Source of the DNA: Pseudomonas sessilinigenes
Lineage (GTDB): Bacteria > Pseudomonadota > Gammaproteobacteria > Pseudomonadales > Pseudomonadaceae
Direction of reading: 5' to 3'
Assembly: GCF_003850565.1 (NCBI RefSeq)
Contig: NZ_CP027706.1
Coordinates: 3,224,001 to 3,288,000 of the forward strand
Length of the DNA stretch: 64,000 nt
Under the pieces are notes generated by a model that was not told the DNA's origin, made no database searches, and saw only the letters and a list, made by a program, of their open reading frames with translations. How positions within the stretch are numbered: the stretch's first letter is position 1; the number at the start of each line of letters is the position of its first letter. The position numbers and the translations under genes are program-made. Of this stretch, positions 35,878 through 47,008 are shown in pieces.

Positions 35878-37854
35878 CTAGTTGGACTTTTTAGCGCGCA
35901 ACCGTCTCCAGAGTGTGGTGCGGCTGATGCCCAGGCGCTTGGCGGCTTCCTCCATATCGCCGGCACAGCGTTCGACCATTTCACTGACGCGAGCGCTTTC
36001 TTGTGCACGGCTGAGGCTGCGCAAGTCTTGCGCTGGCTGCGGCCCGGCCATTGTGGAAGGTTGGGCCGGCGACGGCTCGAACAGTTCGTCGAATAGCATC
36101 CGCAGGTCCAGCGAAGTGTTGCCGTCCTGGAGCACATTGGCCGATAACACGGCTCGCTCGACGATGTTCTCCAGCTCGCGAATGTTGCCTGGCCAGCTGT
36201 GCTGCTGAAGATGGGGCATGAGCCGCTCGAGCAGCGCGTGGGCGGCCGTGCTGGCCGCTGTTCGCGGCGATAGCTTGGCCAGCAGGAACTGGGCGAGCAT
36301 CGGTATGTCTTCAGGGCGTTCGCGCAGCGGGGGGATGGCCAGGCGCAAGATGTTCACCCGGTAATAGAGGTCCTCGCGGAACTCACCTTCGCGGACCCGT
36401 GTGCGCAGATCCCGATGGGTGGCGGCAATCACGCGAATGTCTATGGGGGTCGGTTCGGTTGCCCCCAGGCGCAGTACTTCACGCTCCTGCAGTACCCGCA
36501 AAAGGCGTGTCTGCAGCGTCACTGGCATATCGCCTATTTCATCGAGGAACAGGGTCCCCATGTGGGCGTTTTCTATCAGGCCGGCCTTGCCGCCCTTGCG
36601 TGATCCGGTAAAGGCGCCTTCTTCGTGGCCGAAGAGCTCGCTCTCCAGCAGTGACTCTGGAAACGCCGCACAGTTGATGGCAACGAAGGGCCCGGATTGG
36701 CGGGGGCTGGCGTTATGTATGCTTTGAGCCAGGAGCTCCTTGCCGGTTCCGCTTTCACCCTGGACGAGCACCGTGGCGTCGGCGCCTGCATAGCGTTGGG
36801 CAAGGTCCAGCATGATGCGAAAACTCGGGGCCTGGCCGAGCATTTGTTCGAAGCGATATCGGGCGGTGAACTGCCTTGGCTTGATCTGGCTACGAATGCG
36901 TCGCTCCGTGCGCTGAATCGCGTTCGCTTCCTGGCAGGTAATCACCAGGCCATCGGGCCTGCCGTTTTCGATGATGGGTGTGACATTGGCTGCCAGTGTT
37001 CGGCCGCCGACCTTGAGGATGTGGCTTTCTTGTGTGTCGTCGCTGAATTGGAGATTGCTGATGTCGAGACCGGGAACGACTTCGCTGAGCGACCGTCCCC
37101 GCGCCCAATCGCTGGTGATGCCCAGAAGGGACGCCATGCGTGGATTCAGCGATTGGACGGCGCACTCGGCATCCACGGCGATCACGCCATCGGATAGATT
37201 GCGTAACACCGCATTGAGGCGTTGTTGCTGAATGAGGCTTTGCTGGCGGCTTCGGCAAATCGCCAGGGCATCCTCCATGGCGCGTCGCACGGTATCGGCG
37301 TTAAGCACCAGGACACCTTGCGCACCCGCTGCCTCGGCCGTTTCCACTGCTGTCGAAGAACCCACCACCAGGCGATAACCGTCATCCACCAAGTGATGGA
37401 TCTGTTGGCGGGCGTCCTCGTAGCTGCTGTAGGTGACTTGACGGATGTCGACGGTGAACAGCGACGACATGGCCTGGAGCGCGGGATGCTCGTGCTGGAA
37501 GCTGACGATGCCCACCTTGGTGGCTCGTGCCCGGGCCAGGTCGAGCGCGCGAATAAGATCGTACTCCCCCATGCGAATCGACAGGACGGCGGTCGAGAGA
37601 TGTCGCCTGAGGTACTCGGATGTTGCTCCCGAACCGATGATGACATCGACATCCCCCCTGGCCTCAAGGGCGCGCCCGGTTTCCAGCAGTTGGTTGACCG
37701 TGGTCTCGACAACCTCTATGCGAGCTCGACCGTAATAGTCCGGGATCACCTGCTCGACGATCCGCGCCATCCGGCTAGGGCCCTCAGGCAGGCGAAGGTG
37801 GGTGATCAGCGCGACCACCCTGGGCAGGTACTCTTGGTTGTGCATGTCCAGCAT
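35878..37854 (-). CDS. Sigma-54-dependent regulator with PrpR_N sensor domain
   Basis: 658 aa. Domain order: PrpR N-terminal sensor (about 10-190, with DVDVIIGSGATSEYLRRHL), PAS-like domain (about 205-310), AAA+ sigma-54 interaction domain (about 335-570: Walker A GESGTGKELLAQSIHN, GAFTGSRKGG, FLDEIGDMP) and a C-terminal Fis-type HTH (AAKRLGISRTTLWRRLRA). The GAFTGS loop that contacts sigma-54 is intact. It lies between two sigma-54 promoters, so it most likely activates the acyl-CoA synthetase and the aldehyde dehydrogenase genes. A second ATG three codons downstream (37845) is an alternative start. Confidence 0.88.
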   Translation of the reverse strand: MLDMHNQEYLPRVVALITHLRLPEGPSRMARIVEQVIPDYYGRARIEVVETTVNQLLETGRALEARGDVDVIIGSGATSEYLRRHLSTAVLSIRMGEYDLIRALDLARARATKVGIVSFQHEHPALQAMSSLFTVDIRQVTYSSYEDARQQIHHLVDDGYRLVVGSSTAVETAEAAGAQGVLVLNADTVRRAMEDALAICRSRQQSLIQQQRLNAVLRNLSDGVIAVDAECAVQSLNPRMASLLGITSDWARGRSLSEVVPGLDISNLQFSDDTQESHILKVGGRTLAANVTPIIENGRPDGLVITCQEANAIQRTERRIRSQIKPRQFTARYRFEQMLGQAPSFRIMLDLAQRYAGADATVLVQGESGTGKELLAQSIHNASPRQSGPFVAINCAAFPESLLESELFGHEEGAFTGSRKGGKAGLIENAHMGTLFLDEIGDMPVTLQTRLLRVLQEREVLRLGATEPTPIDIRVIAATHRDLRTRVREGEFREDLYYRVNILRLAIPPLRERPEDIPMLAQFLLAKLSPRTAASTAAHALLERLMPHLQQHSWPGNIRELENIVERAVLSANVLQDGNTSLDLRMLFDELFEPSPAQPSTMAGPQPAQDLRSLSRAQESARVSEMVERCAGDMEEAAKRLGISRTTLWRRLRAKKSN

Positions 37855-37872
37855 CCATAGTTTTTTCTATAG

Positions 37873-37888
37873 TGAAACCGGTGTTTCA
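37873..37888. promoter_or_regulatory. Candidate activator site for the aldehyde dehydrogenase promoter
   Basis: TGAAAC-CGGT-GTTTCA dyad, centred about 131 bp upstream of the predicted sigma-54 start near 38011 and just upstream of the activator gene itself. The spacing is close to that of the dyads in front of the acyl-CoA synthetase promoter. Confidence 0.5.
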
Positions 37889-37983
37889 AATATGCAACGA
37901 GCGATCGGTCAAAGTGCCAGATTGAGTTTTTAAAAAACATGTAACTGATTGAAATTTAACGAATAAATTCTTTATCAAAAAAC

Positions 37984-37999
37984 TGGAACAGCTCTTGCT
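37984..37999 (+). promoter_or_regulatory. Sigma-54 (-24/-12) promoter for the aldehyde dehydrogenase gene
   Basis: TGGAAC-AGCTC-TTGCT: GG and GC doublets 10 nt apart, with the strong TTGCT -12 element. The predicted start near 38011 leaves a long leader before the ATG at 38258. Confidence 0.68.
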
Positions 38000-38176
38000 T
38001 TGAGGGTTCGGCTGCCCAAGTGAGTTTGAATGCGCGATATGCGGCGCTTATCTCACGGGGCCCGCCTTTGAGCGGATCAGTATCTGCAGACCCGTAGCGG
38101 CACGTGCTTGCCTGGAATCGCTCATGTTTGCGAGGGAGTTTTGGGCAAGGCCCCATCTCCTGGGCACGGAGAGTGA

Positions 38177-39568
<1,392 letters not shown>

Positions 39569-39575
39569 CTGTCAG

Positions 39576-39602
39576 GGCCAAGCGCGCAGGGTGCGCTTGG
39601 CC
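39576..39602 (+). terminator. Hairpin after the aldehyde dehydrogenase gene
   Basis: GGCCAAGCGC (39576-39585) and GCGCTTGGCC (39593-39602) form a perfect 10-bp stem with a 7-nt loop, 7 bp after the stop codon. The downstream T-tract is weak. Confidence 0.6.
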
Positions 39603-39886
39603 GTTGATGGTTTGCCGGGACGGGCAGGGTGGTGCCTGGGGGAGGTGCCTGGGGATCACGGGGCAAGCCCTGGCCAGTTGATGAGTTGTTCTTCGTTTAC
39701 CCCTTGAGTGTTTTGTGTGCGAGCACAAGGCGGGTAGTCGTTTCGTAGGGCCCCTGTTCCAGAGAGTCTCGATGCATCCTTGGCGTATTTCTATGGGATC
39801 GCCAACGTTTGCGTGGCGTTGATCTGGGCCGGGCGCAAGACCTGACAATGCAGGCATTTGGGTGGCTTGATGGCGTATTTCGGGAA
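39603..39886. other. Gene-free region with short direct repeat
   Basis: About 285 bp between the terminator hairpin and the coiled-coil gene. It contains an 11-bp direct repeat GGTGCCTGGGG (39631-39641 and 39644-39654). Nothing else is recognisable. Confidence 0.45.
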
Positions 39887-40213
39887 CTAGCGCCCGGTGC
39901 GCTGTAGAAGCGATCTCCGGGATGCCTGTTTGGGCGGGGAGGTGCGCAGCAGAGGAGCAAAGCCTGAGGCCTGGGGCTCGCCGAACTCCCGGTTGACCAG
40001 TTGCAGGTGCTCATTGGCTTCCTGGAATTTCTCCTCGGCCTTGTTACGCAGCAGGTGGTATTGCTCGAAGGTATCCAGGTCGGGCCGGACCTTGTCGAGG
40101 AGTGCGTAAGCCTGGTTGTTCAGGGCATGGGCTTGTTTGAGCAGGCGCTGGTTCTGTTCGAGGGCAAGCTTGCGGCAGGCACGGGCCTGCAGGCGCTGGT
40201 GGATGCTGTACAT
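39887..40213 (-). CDS. Hypothetical helical (coiled-coil-like) protein
   Basis: 108 aa from the ATG at 40213, with AAGGGA upstream; the longer frame to 40387 lacks support. The protein is almost all helix, with heptad-like hydrophobics (LEQNQRLLKQAHALNNQAY, LLRNKAEEKFQEANEHLQL) and a basic tail (KQASRRSLLQRTGR). No signal peptide or membrane segment. Family not recognised. Confidence 0.55.
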   Translation of the reverse strand: MYSIHQRLQARACRKLALEQNQRLLKQAHALNNQAYALLDKVRPDLDTFEQYHLLRNKAEEKFQEANEHLQLVNREFGEPQASGFAPLLRTSPPKQASRRSLLQRTGR

Positions 40214-40440
40214 GATGTCGTCCCTTGTCTGCGGTTTGACTTTACACGGCAGGTCCTGCTGGTCGCGACCAGCGCTGGAACCGCGGCTTGCAAGGCCGAT
40301 GTCGTGCATTGGTAATAATCTGACCGGCAGGTCCAGGGGAGGACTGCAAAAATAATCAGCGAAAAAATCGGTTGGTCGTTGCACCAACCTTCAATTGAAG
40401 AATCGGCTTATCCAATAGGTCGAGCCCTTCATTACGTGGC

Positions 40441-40686
40441 TCAGGGAAGGTGGGATGACTGTCGCGAGACGACCATTTCCTCGAGTATCTCGCGCACCAG
40501 CCGGTTGATGCCTGACTCACCGTGATAGTGGGTGCGGTCGATATTGGCGATGGTGAACTGGTTGGTGCCCGGCGCAAGGACATCCACCGACAGATGACCG
40601 TCGGGATTGATCGTACAACTGACTGAGCAGTTGGGCAGCCGTTGTGCAAGGGCCGTCTCGATTTCAAGTTTGCTCAATGTATCCAT
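40441..40686 (-). CDS. DUF1652 family protein
   Basis: 81 aa from the ATG at 40686. The pattern ALAQRLPNCSVSCTINPDGHLSVDVL followed by GINRLVREILEEM corresponds to DUF1652, a small family common in Pseudomonas (helix, C-x-NPDGSL-like turn, strands, C-terminal helix). Function unknown. The start lacks a good ribosome site, so the exact N-terminus is uncertain. Confidence 0.65.
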   Translation of the reverse strand: MDTLSKLEIETALAQRLPNCSVSCTINPDGHLSVDVLAPGTNQFTIANIDRTHYHGESGINRLVREILEEMVVSRQSSHLP

Positions 40687-41092
40687 GAAGGCGCCGGGAA
40701 AACGTTCAAAGGCAAAGCGTAGCGCACGATGCTGCCAAACCTGCGATGACAGGATGAATGACTTCCAGGCCGAAGATAGCTTCGATGGTGGGCAGGCAAG
40801 CCGCACTGGTGCGAGAGCCAGGTGCCGCCTGGTGAGGCGCCGTTCATCAACAGCGCAGTCTTTCCATGCGCGCCTGGCCTTGGATCACCCTTGGAGCAGG
40901 AGGCCATCCAAAGCGATGGTCAGCGCTGATTCAGGTCGCGTCGGCTACGCTCGCAGCACAGTTTGGGATTGGCACGAAGTGCTAATTCCATGGCATGGGA
41001 AGCTAAGCTTTTGGTGATCCGAGAGAGGCAGACTAAAGAGACCAATAACAAAAACACTGCACTCGATTTCGACTCGGGTGACGGAGGTCTCC
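40687..41092. other. Gene-free region
   Basis: About 400 bp between the DUF1652 gene and the small 54-aa gene. A short dyad GCAC-GAA-GTGC (40972-40982) lies 110 bp before the small gene. I see no gene or terminator. Confidence 0.45.
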
Positions 41093-41257
41093 ATGCGTAA
41101 AGTCATGCTCTCTCTACTTTTCATCATGGTGTGCTCGGGAGGCCTGTATTCCCTGGCTCCAAAGACCCCGGGTCATACCAATGATGCGCAACTGGACCGT
41201 ACATCTCATCTCCATTCGCCGGTTGCCGGGATCAGTGAGGTGATAAAGCACTTCTGA
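41093..41257 (+). CDS. 54-aa membrane-anchored miniprotein resembling the start of HlyD/EmrA adaptors
   Basis: The ATG at 41093 has a near-perfect ribosome site, GGAGGT, at good spacing. The product opens with MRKVMLSLLFIMVCSGGLYS, a membrane anchor or signal, then HTNDAQLDRTSHLHSPVAGI and ends SEVIKHF. The TNDAQL...SPVAG pattern matches the first periplasmic strand of HlyD/EmrA-type adaptors (usually T-D/N-DAxV...SPxVxGxV). It stops where the lipoyl domain would begin. It may be a decayed adaptor gene or a true small protein. It is convergent with pqiA. Confidence 0.6.
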   Translation: MRKVMLSLLFIMVCSGGLYSLAPKTPGHTNDAQLDRTSHLHSPVAGISEVIKHF

Positions 41258-41278
41258 TGGGGAGCAGGCCCGGGTGGG

Positions 41279-41935
41279 TCAACGTGCAGGTTCGCCGGTC
41301 TCCTCGGTCAATGCGTCCCAAACCTGATGCGGTGACATGCTCATCTCGAGCCAGATCTGGGTCAGCAGCAGTGCCACGAAGCAAGCCAGGCCTATACCCA
41401 GGCTCAGGTCGGCGATATCCACCAGCTTGACGATGGAGACCAGGATGCCGATCAGGTACACCTCGAGCATGCCCCACTCGCGCAAGTGATGGTAACTGCG
41501 GTAGAGCAGCATCCCGGTCCGGAGGGCGATACGAAAATGCAGGCTGAGCAGCACCAGCAGTTGGCAGAGCAACTTGAGCAACGGGATCACCATGCTGCTC
41601 AGCAACACGAGGATGGCGACTCCCTGCATGCCGCTGTCATAGAGCCCGACCACGCCTGTCCAGAGCGTGTCGCTACGGGTCTGCCCGAGGAGGGTCAGGT
41701 GCATGATCGGCAGGAAGTTGGCCGGTATGTAGAGGAGCAGCGCAGTCAGGACCAGGGCGAAGCAGCGACGCCGCCACTGATGGCGGTGCGCGGCCAATTC
41801 GTAACCGCAACGCGGGCAGCAGCTTTTTTCACCGGCCGCCAGAGGTTCGCGGCGCATGAGCAGGTCGCATTCATGGCAAGCGATCAGGTCCTGCAGAGGC
41901 AGATTGGGCAAACCGGTGGGCTTGGGGTGCGGCAT
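41279..41935 (-). CDS. pqiA: PqiA-domain membrane protein (half-size, copy 1)
   Basis: 218 aa from the ATG at 41935 (AGGAT upstream). The N-terminal zinc ribbon has two CxxC motifs (IACHECDLL and CCPRCGYEL), followed by four helices including LLLYIPANFLPIMHLTLLGQ, which is typical of PqiA. E. coli PqiA (about 417 aa) carries two such domains; this is one half. The other half is at 48508, on the far side of the RND operon and on the opposite strand. PqiA proteins partner with MCE-domain PqiB in lipid movement across the envelope. Confidence 0.87.
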   Translation of the reverse strand: MPHPKPTGLPNLPLQDLIACHECDLLMRREPLAAGEKSCCPRCGYELAAHRHQWRRRCFALVLTALLLYIPANFLPIMHLTLLGQTRSDTLWTGVVGLYDSGMQGVAILVLLSSMVIPLLKLLCQLLVLLSLHFRIALRTGMLLYRSYHHLREWGMLEVYLIGILVSIVKLVDIADLSLGIGLACFVALLLTQIWLEMSMSPHQVWDALTEETGEPAR

Positions 41936-41966
41936 TGAATGGATCCTGTCAGGGCATGGCCTGGAT

Positions 41967-42530
41967 TTAAGCGGGTGGCAGGCTGGAAGCGCCATACAGA
42001 AACATCTGTTCGAGAGTATGGGTGGAGTTGGCGCTGGCTGCCCGCCCGCGTCGCTCTGCATCGACCATGCCATAGACCAGGGTGAGGAAGAGCTCGGTGA
42101 ACACCGCGGCGGTAACGTCGATGCGAAATACTCCGCGATGCTGCCCGCGCAGGAAGAACGCATCCAGTGAGTCGATGTAGGGCTGCCAGCGGGCGCCATC
42201 GAACTCGGGGTCGAGGAAGTCGGGGCGGTACTGGAACACCAGGAAGATCAGCACTTCGCGATGGGCCAGATGCTCCTTGATCAGGTCATGCAGTGCCGCC
42301 AGGGGCTCGGCACTCTCAAGGCAAGAGGATTCGATGATCTGGTGCAACACGTCCTCGCCATAGGACTCGAGCATCTCGAGCAAGTGGTCACGGGTTCCAC
42401 AGAAGCGATGCAGGGTAGCGCGGCTCATGCCGGCGGCTTCCGCCAGCTCCTTAAGCGTGGCTCGCGGATGGTCGACGATGGCAACGGCCAGCGCCTTGAT
42501 GAATCGTTCGTCATGGGGCGTCAGGGTCAT
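41967..42530 (-). CDS. TetR family regulator, paralogue 2 of 3
   Basis: 187 aa from the ATG at 42530 (MTLTPHDERFIKALAVAIV). HTH residues PRATLKELAEAAGMSRATLHRFCGTRD and the core LDAFFLRGQHRGVFRIDVTAAVFTELFLTLVYGMVDAERRGRAASANS agree closely with the TetR proteins at 8055 and 52018. It is divergent from the RND operon, with the operator at 42621-42638 between them. By analogy with EmhR/TtgR-type regulators it should repress the pump until an inducer binds. The pqiA gene lies downstream on the same strand. Confidence 0.9.
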   Translation of the reverse strand: MTLTPHDERFIKALAVAIVDHPRATLKELAEAAGMSRATLHRFCGTRDHLLEMLESYGEDVLHQIIESSCLESAEPLAALHDLIKEHLAHREVLIFLVFQYRPDFLDPEFDGARWQPYIDSLDAFFLRGQHRGVFRIDVTAAVFTELFLTLVYGMVDAERRGRAASANSTHTLEQMFLYGASSLPPA

Positions 42531-42620
42531 CAGCAGGTCCCAGTTGAATCTTGCAGTGCACATCCGTGGGCAAGAATTTCGTAGTGCTTCCTAAAGAGAG
42601 TTGAGACAAAAAAGCTCATG

Positions 42621-42638
42621 TGAGACGTTATTGACTCA
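42621..42638. promoter_or_regulatory. TetR-paralogue operator, site 2
   Basis: TGAGACGTTATTGACTCA matches 15 of 18 bases of the perfect palindrome at 7768-7785. It overlaps the TTGACT -35 box of the RND promoter and lies 91 bp from the divergent TetR start, so it can control both. Confidence 0.7.
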
Positions 42639-42659
42639 TTTATGGTTTGAAAGTACCAT
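42631..42659 (+). promoter_or_regulatory. RND operon promoter
   Basis: TTGACT (42631-42636), 17-bp spacer, TACCAT (42654-42659). The predicted start near 42666 gives a short leader to the adaptor ATG at 42693. The -35 box is within the operator at 42621-42638. Confidence 0.6.
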
Positions 42660-42692
42660 TCTGGACATTATCAATCAATAGTTGGGTGTGCC

Positions 42693-43844
42693 ATGGTCGA
42701 TTTGCGTGCAATAGGAAGGATCAGTGCATTGGCAGCTGTCATTGCGTTGGCAGGATGCGGCCCCTCGGCCGAGCAACCACAACAGGCGGAAATGGTGCTG
42801 CCGGTGGATGTCGTTGCAGTGAAGACCGAGTCCCTGGCTCTGACTTCGGAGTTGCCAGGACGTATCGAACCGATACGGGTTGCCGAAGTGCGCGCCCGGG
42901 TGGCAGGCATTGTCATGAAGAAGCGCTTTGAAGAGGGCGCCGACGTCAAGGCCGGGGACCTGCTGTTCCAGATCGACCCCGCGCCGCTCAAGGCCGCGGT
43001 GTCCCGCGCCGAAGGCGACCTGGCACGGGCTCAGGCCGGCCTCAAGGAAGCCCAGGCGCGAGTCAAGCGCTACGAGCCACTGGTGAAGATCGAAGCCGTC
43101 AGCCAACAGGACTACGACAAGGCCAGCGCCGACCTGAACAGCGCCCAGGCGGCCACTCGCTCGGCCCAGGCCGATCTGGAGACCGCGCGCTTGAACCTGG
43201 GGTATGCCTCGGTTACTGCGCCGATTTCCGGCCGGGTGGGCCGTGCCCTGGTGACCGAAGGCGCCTTGGTGGGGCAGGGGGATGCAACCTTGATGGCGCG
43301 TATCCAGCAGCTCAATCCCATCTATGCCGACTTCACCCAGACCGCTGCCGACGCCTTGCGCCTGCGTGAGTCGCTCAAGAGCGGCAGCCTGGCCGAAGGG
43401 GATGGCAAGGCCCTGACGATTCGAGTCGAAGGCACTTCTTATGAGCGCAAGGGCGCACTGCAATTCGCCGATGTGGCGGTCGATCCTGGTACCGGCCAGA
43501 TCACCTTGCGCGGCAAGTTCGACAACGCCGATGGCGTCCTGCTGCCAGGTATGTACGTGCGGGTGAACACCCCACAGGGCACTGACAACCACGCCATCCT
43601 GGTGCCGCAGCGTGCCGTCAAGCGTGCCAATGACGGCAGTTCCCACGTGATGGTCGTGGGGGCGGACAGCCGGGCCGAGGCTCGCAGCGTAACCACCGGC
43701 ACCATGCAGGGTTCGCGCTGGCAGATCACCGAAGGCCTGAAGGCCGGGGATCAGGTGATCGTTGGCGGCCTGGCCGCTGTGCAACCGGGGGTCAAGGTGA
43801 CTCCAACGCAGGCCCAGGCAACGCCAACCGGGCAGAAACAATAA
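42693..43844 (+). CDS. RND efflux periplasmic adaptor (AcrA/MexA-like)
   Basis: 383 aa. Lipoprotein signal ending ALAGC (Cys22). Typical adaptor order: PGRIEPIRVAEVRARVAGIVMKK (lipoyl half), GADVKAGDLLFQIDPAPLKAAVSRAEGDLARAQAGLKEAQARV (alpha-hairpin, about 80-160), LGYASVTAPISGRVGRALVTEGALV, beta-barrel and membrane-proximal domain. First gene of a complete adaptor-pump-channel operon. Confidence 0.9.
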   Translation: MVDLRAIGRISALAAVIALAGCGPSAEQPQQAEMVLPVDVVAVKTESLALTSELPGRIEPIRVAEVRARVAGIVMKKRFEEGADVKAGDLLFQIDPAPLKAAVSRAEGDLARAQAGLKEAQARVKRYEPLVKIEAVSQQDYDKASADLNSAQAATRSAQADLETARLNLGYASVTAPISGRVGRALVTEGALVGQGDATLMARIQQLNPIYADFTQTAADALRLRESLKSGSLAEGDGKALTIRVEGTSYERKGALQFADVAVDPGTGQITLRGKFDNADGVLLPGMYVRVNTPQGTDNHAILVPQRAVKRANDGSSHVMVVGADSRAEARSVTTGTMQGSRWQITEGLKAGDQVIVGGLAAVQPGVKVTPTQAQATPTGQKQ

Positions 43845-43871
43845 GCTCGGCCACGACACGAGGATTTTTTG

Positions 43872-46800
43872 ATGTCTGATTTTTTCATCAAGCGCCCGAA
43901 TTTTGCCTGGGTGGTGGCTCTGTTCATCTCCCTGGCCGGCCTGCTGATCATTTCCAAGCTGCCGGTGGCGCAGTACCCCAGTGTTGCACCACCCCAGATC
44001 ACGGTAAGCGCGACCTACCCGGGTGCTTCGGCCAAAGTGCTGGTGGAGTCGGTGACCAGCGTGCTCGAAGAGTCGCTCAACGGCGCCAAGGGCCTGCTCT
44101 ATTTCGAATCGACCAACAACTCCAACGGTTCGGCCGAAATCGTCGTGACCTTCCAGCCCGGTACCGACCCGGACCTGGCCCAGGTCGATGTGCAGAACCG
44201 CCTGAAGAAAGCCGAGGCGCGCATGCCCCAGGCTGTACTCACCCAGGGCTTGCAGGTCGAGCAGACCAGCGCCGGCTTCCTGTTGATCTACGCCCTGAAC
44301 TACAAGGAAGGCGCAGAGCGCAGCGACACCACGGCTTTGGGCGACTATGCCGCGCGTAACATCAACAACGAACTGCGTCGCCTGCCGGGCGTCGGCAAGC
44401 TGCAGTTCTTCTCCTCCGAAGCCGCGATGCGGGTCTGGATCGATCCGCAGAAACTGGTGGGTTATGGCCTGTCCATCGAGGACGTGAGCACCGCCATCCG
44501 CGGGCAGAACGTACAGGTACCAGCGGGCGCCTTCGGCAGTGCGCCAGGCACCAGTGAACAAGAGCTGACCGCGACCCTGGCAGTCAAGGGCACCCTGGAC
44601 AACCCACAAGAGTTCGGCCAGGTCGTCCTGCGCTCCAATCCCGACGGCTCCACCGTCAAGCTGGCTGACGTCGCTCGCCTGGAAGTCGGCAGCGAAAGCT
44701 ACAACATCTCCTCGCGCCTCAACGGCACTCCAGGCGTAGGCGGCGCCATCCAGCTGTCGCCAGGCGCCAACGCCATCGAGACCGCGACCCTGGTCAAGGC
44801 TCGCCTGGCCGAACTGTCGCAGTTCTTCCCCAGCGACATGCAGTACTCCGTACCCTACGACACCTCGCGTTTCGTCGACGTGGCCATCGAGAAGGTGATC
44901 CATACCCTGCTCGAAGCCATGGTCCTGGTGTTCCTGGTGATGTTCCTGTTCCTGCAGAACGTGCGCTACACCCTGATTCCATCCATCGTGGTACCCGTGT
45001 GTCTGCTCGGTACCCTGGCCGTGATGTACCTGCTGGGCTTCTCGGTGAACATGATGACCATGTTCGGCATGGTGCTGGCCATCGGCATCCTGGTGGACGA
45101 CGCCATCGTGGTGGTGGAGAACGTCGAGCGGATCATGGCCGAGGAGGGGCTGTCCCCGACCGACGCGACGATCAAGGCGATGAAACAGGTATCCGGCGCC
45201 ATCGTCGGTATCACCCTGGTACTGTCCGCGGTGTTCATGCCGCTGGCCTTCATGAGCGGTTCGGTGGGCGTCATCTACCAGCAGTTCTCGGTATCCCTGG
45301 CGATCTCGATCCTGTTCTCCGGCTTCCTGGCCCTGACCTTCACCCCGGCGCTGTGCGCCACGCTGCTCAAGCCGGTCCCCGAAGGGCATCACGAAAAACG
45401 TGGTTTCTTCGGTGCCTTCAACCGTGGCTTTGCCCGCGTGACCGAGCGCTATTCGGTGCTCAGTTCCGGGCTGGTCAAGCGTGCCGGGCGCTTCATGCTG
45501 GTGTACGCCGGTATCGTCGCACTGCTGGGCTACACCTACCTGCGCCTGCCGGAAGCCTTCGTACCCAGCGAGGACCTGGGCTACATGATCGTCGACGTGC
45601 AACTGCCGCCCGGCGCCAGCCGCATGCGGACCGACACCACGGGCAAGGAGCTGGAACAGTACCTCAAGGGGCGCAATGCCGTGGACGCGGTCTTTCTCGT
45701 CTCCGGTTTCAGCTTCTCCGGCCAGGGGGACAACGCGGCACTCGCATTCCCGGTTTTTAAAGATTGGTCGGTACGCGGCAAGGAAGAGTCTGTTGCCGCT
45801 GAGGTCGCCGCGTTGAACCAGCACTTTGCATTGCCAAGCGACGGCACCATCATGGCGGTCTCGCCGCCACCTATCGATGGCCTGGGTAACTCCGGCGGCT
45901 TTGCTTTGCGCCTGATGGACCGTGGCGGCCTGGGGCGTGAGGCCCTGCTGCAAGCACGGGACACGCTGCTGAGCCAGGTCAACGGCAATCCGAAGTTTCT
46001 CTATGGCATGACAGAAGGCTTGGCCGAGGCGCCACAACTGCGCCTGCTGATCGACCGTGAGAAAGCCCGGGCCCAGGGCGTCAACTTCGAGATCATCAGT
46101 TCTACCTTGTCCTCGGCCTTCGGTTCCAATGTGGTCAACGACTTCACCAATGCCGGTCGCCAGCAACGGGTGGTAATCCAGGCCGAGCAGGGCGCGCGTA
46201 TGACTCCGGAAAGCGTGCTCAAGCTCTACGTACCCAACAACAAAGGTAATCAGGTACCCCTCAGTGCCTTCGTAACCAGCAAGTGGGAAGAGGGTCCGGT
46301 GCAACTGGTGCGCTACAACGGCTATCCGTCGATCCGTATCGCCGGTGACGCAGGCCCGGGCTACAGCACCGGCCAGGCCATGGCCGAAATGGAACACCTG
46401 GCTTCGCAACTGCCACCGGGCATCGGCTACGAATGGACCGGCCTGTCCTACCAGGAGAAGATTTCCGCGGGCCAGGCATCAGGCCTGTTCGCCCTGGCGA
46501 TCCTGGTGGTGTTCCTGCTGTTGGTGGCGCTATACGAAAGCTGGTCGATCCCGTTGTCGGTGATGCTGATCGTACCGATCGGCGCTGTGGGTGCAGTGCT
46601 GGCGGTGATCCTCGTGGGCATGCCCAACGACGTGTACTTCAAGGTCGGCTTGATCACCATCATCGGTCTGTCGGCGAAGAACGCGATCCTGATCGTCGAG
46701 TTCGCCAAGGAACTGTGGGAGAAAGGCTATAGCCTGCGTGATGCCGCTATCGAGGCCGCTCGCCTGCGCTTCCGTCCGATCATCATGACGTCCATGGCCT

Positions 46801-47003
46801 TCATCCTGGGTGTGGTCCCCCTGGCCATCGCCACCGGTGCCGGTGCGGCCAGCCAGCGCGCCATCGGTACCGGCGTGATCGGCGGCATGCTCAGCGCCAC
46901 CTTCCTGGGCGTGCTGTTCGTGCCTATCTGCTTCGTCTGGCTGCTGTCGGTGCTGCGTACCAAACGGCCTGCTACCGAACAACCAGCCCTGACCCAGGAG
47001 TGA
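43872..47003 (+). CDS. RND efflux pump inner-membrane subunit (HAE1)
   Basis: 1,043 aa; ATG at 43872, 27 bp after the adaptor gene. The N-terminus [21 protein letters not shown] and [21 protein letters not shown] are HAE1-type. Proton-relay Asp-Asp is seen in [21 protein letters not shown] (about 405). Two porter-loop sets and the second TM bundle ([24 protein letters not shown]) are complete. The substrate spectrum is unknown; HAE1 pumps export hydrophobic drugs, solvents and secondary metabolites. Confidence 0.9.
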   Translation: MSDFFIKRPNFAWVVALFISLAGLLIISKLPVAQYPSVAPPQITVSATYPGASAKVLVESVTSVLEESLNGAKGLLYFESTNNSNGSAEIVVTFQPGTDPDLAQVDVQNRLKKAEARMPQAVLTQGLQVEQTSAGFLLIYALNYKEGAERSDTTALGDYAARNINNELRRLPGVGKLQFFSSEAAMRVWIDPQKLVGYGLSIEDVSTAIRGQNVQVPAGAFGSAPGTSEQELTATLAVKGTLDNPQEFGQVVLRSNPDGSTVKLADVARLEVGSESYNISSRLNGTPGVGGAIQLSPGANAIETATLVKARLAELSQFFPSDMQYSVPYDTSRFVDVAIEKVIHTLLEAMVLVFLVMFLFLQNVRYTLIPSIVVPVCLLGTLAVMYLLGFSVNMMTMFGMVLAIGILVDDAIVVVENVERIMAEEGLSPTDATIKAMKQVSGAIVGITLVLSAVFMPLAFMSGSVGVIYQQFSVSLAISILFSGFLALTFTPALCATLLKPVPEGHHEKRGFFGAFNRGFARVTERYSVLSSGLVKRAGRFMLVYAGIVALLGYTYLRLPEAFVPSEDLGYMIVDVQLPPGASRMRTDTTGKELEQYLKGRNAVDAVFLVSGFSFSGQGDNAALAFPVFKDWSVRGKEESVAAEVAALNQHFALPSDGTIMAVSPPPIDGLGNSGGFALRLMDRGGLGREALLQARDTLLSQVNGNPKFLYGMTEGLAEAPQLRLLIDREKARAQGVNFEIISSTLSSAFGSNVVNDFTNAGRQQRVVIQAEQGARMTPESVLKLYVPNNKGNQVPLSAFVTSKWEEGPVQLVRYNGYPSIRIAGDAGPGYSTGQAMAEMEHLASQLPPGIGYEWTGLSYQEKISAGQASGLFALAILVVFLLLVALYESWSIPLSVMLIVPIGAVGAVLAVILVGMPNDVYFKVGLITIIGLSAKNAILIVEFAKELWEKGYSLRDAAIEAARLRFRPIIMTSMAFILGVVPLAIATGAGAASQRAIGTGVIGGMLSATFLGVLFVPICFVWLLSVLRTKRPATEQPALTQE

Positions 47004-47008
47004 TCAGC

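Noticed and set aside
37956..38156. 66-codon minus-strand frame upstream of the aldehyde dehydrogenase
   Set aside because: No ribosome site, no family resemblance, and it covers the sigma-54 promoter and leader.
42675..46409. A 1,244-codon open frame on the minus strand opposite the RND adaptor and pump genes
   Set aside because: It is antisense to two clear RND genes, has His/Gln/Gly-rich low-complexity translation and no domain, which is typical of shadow frames in GC-rich DNA.
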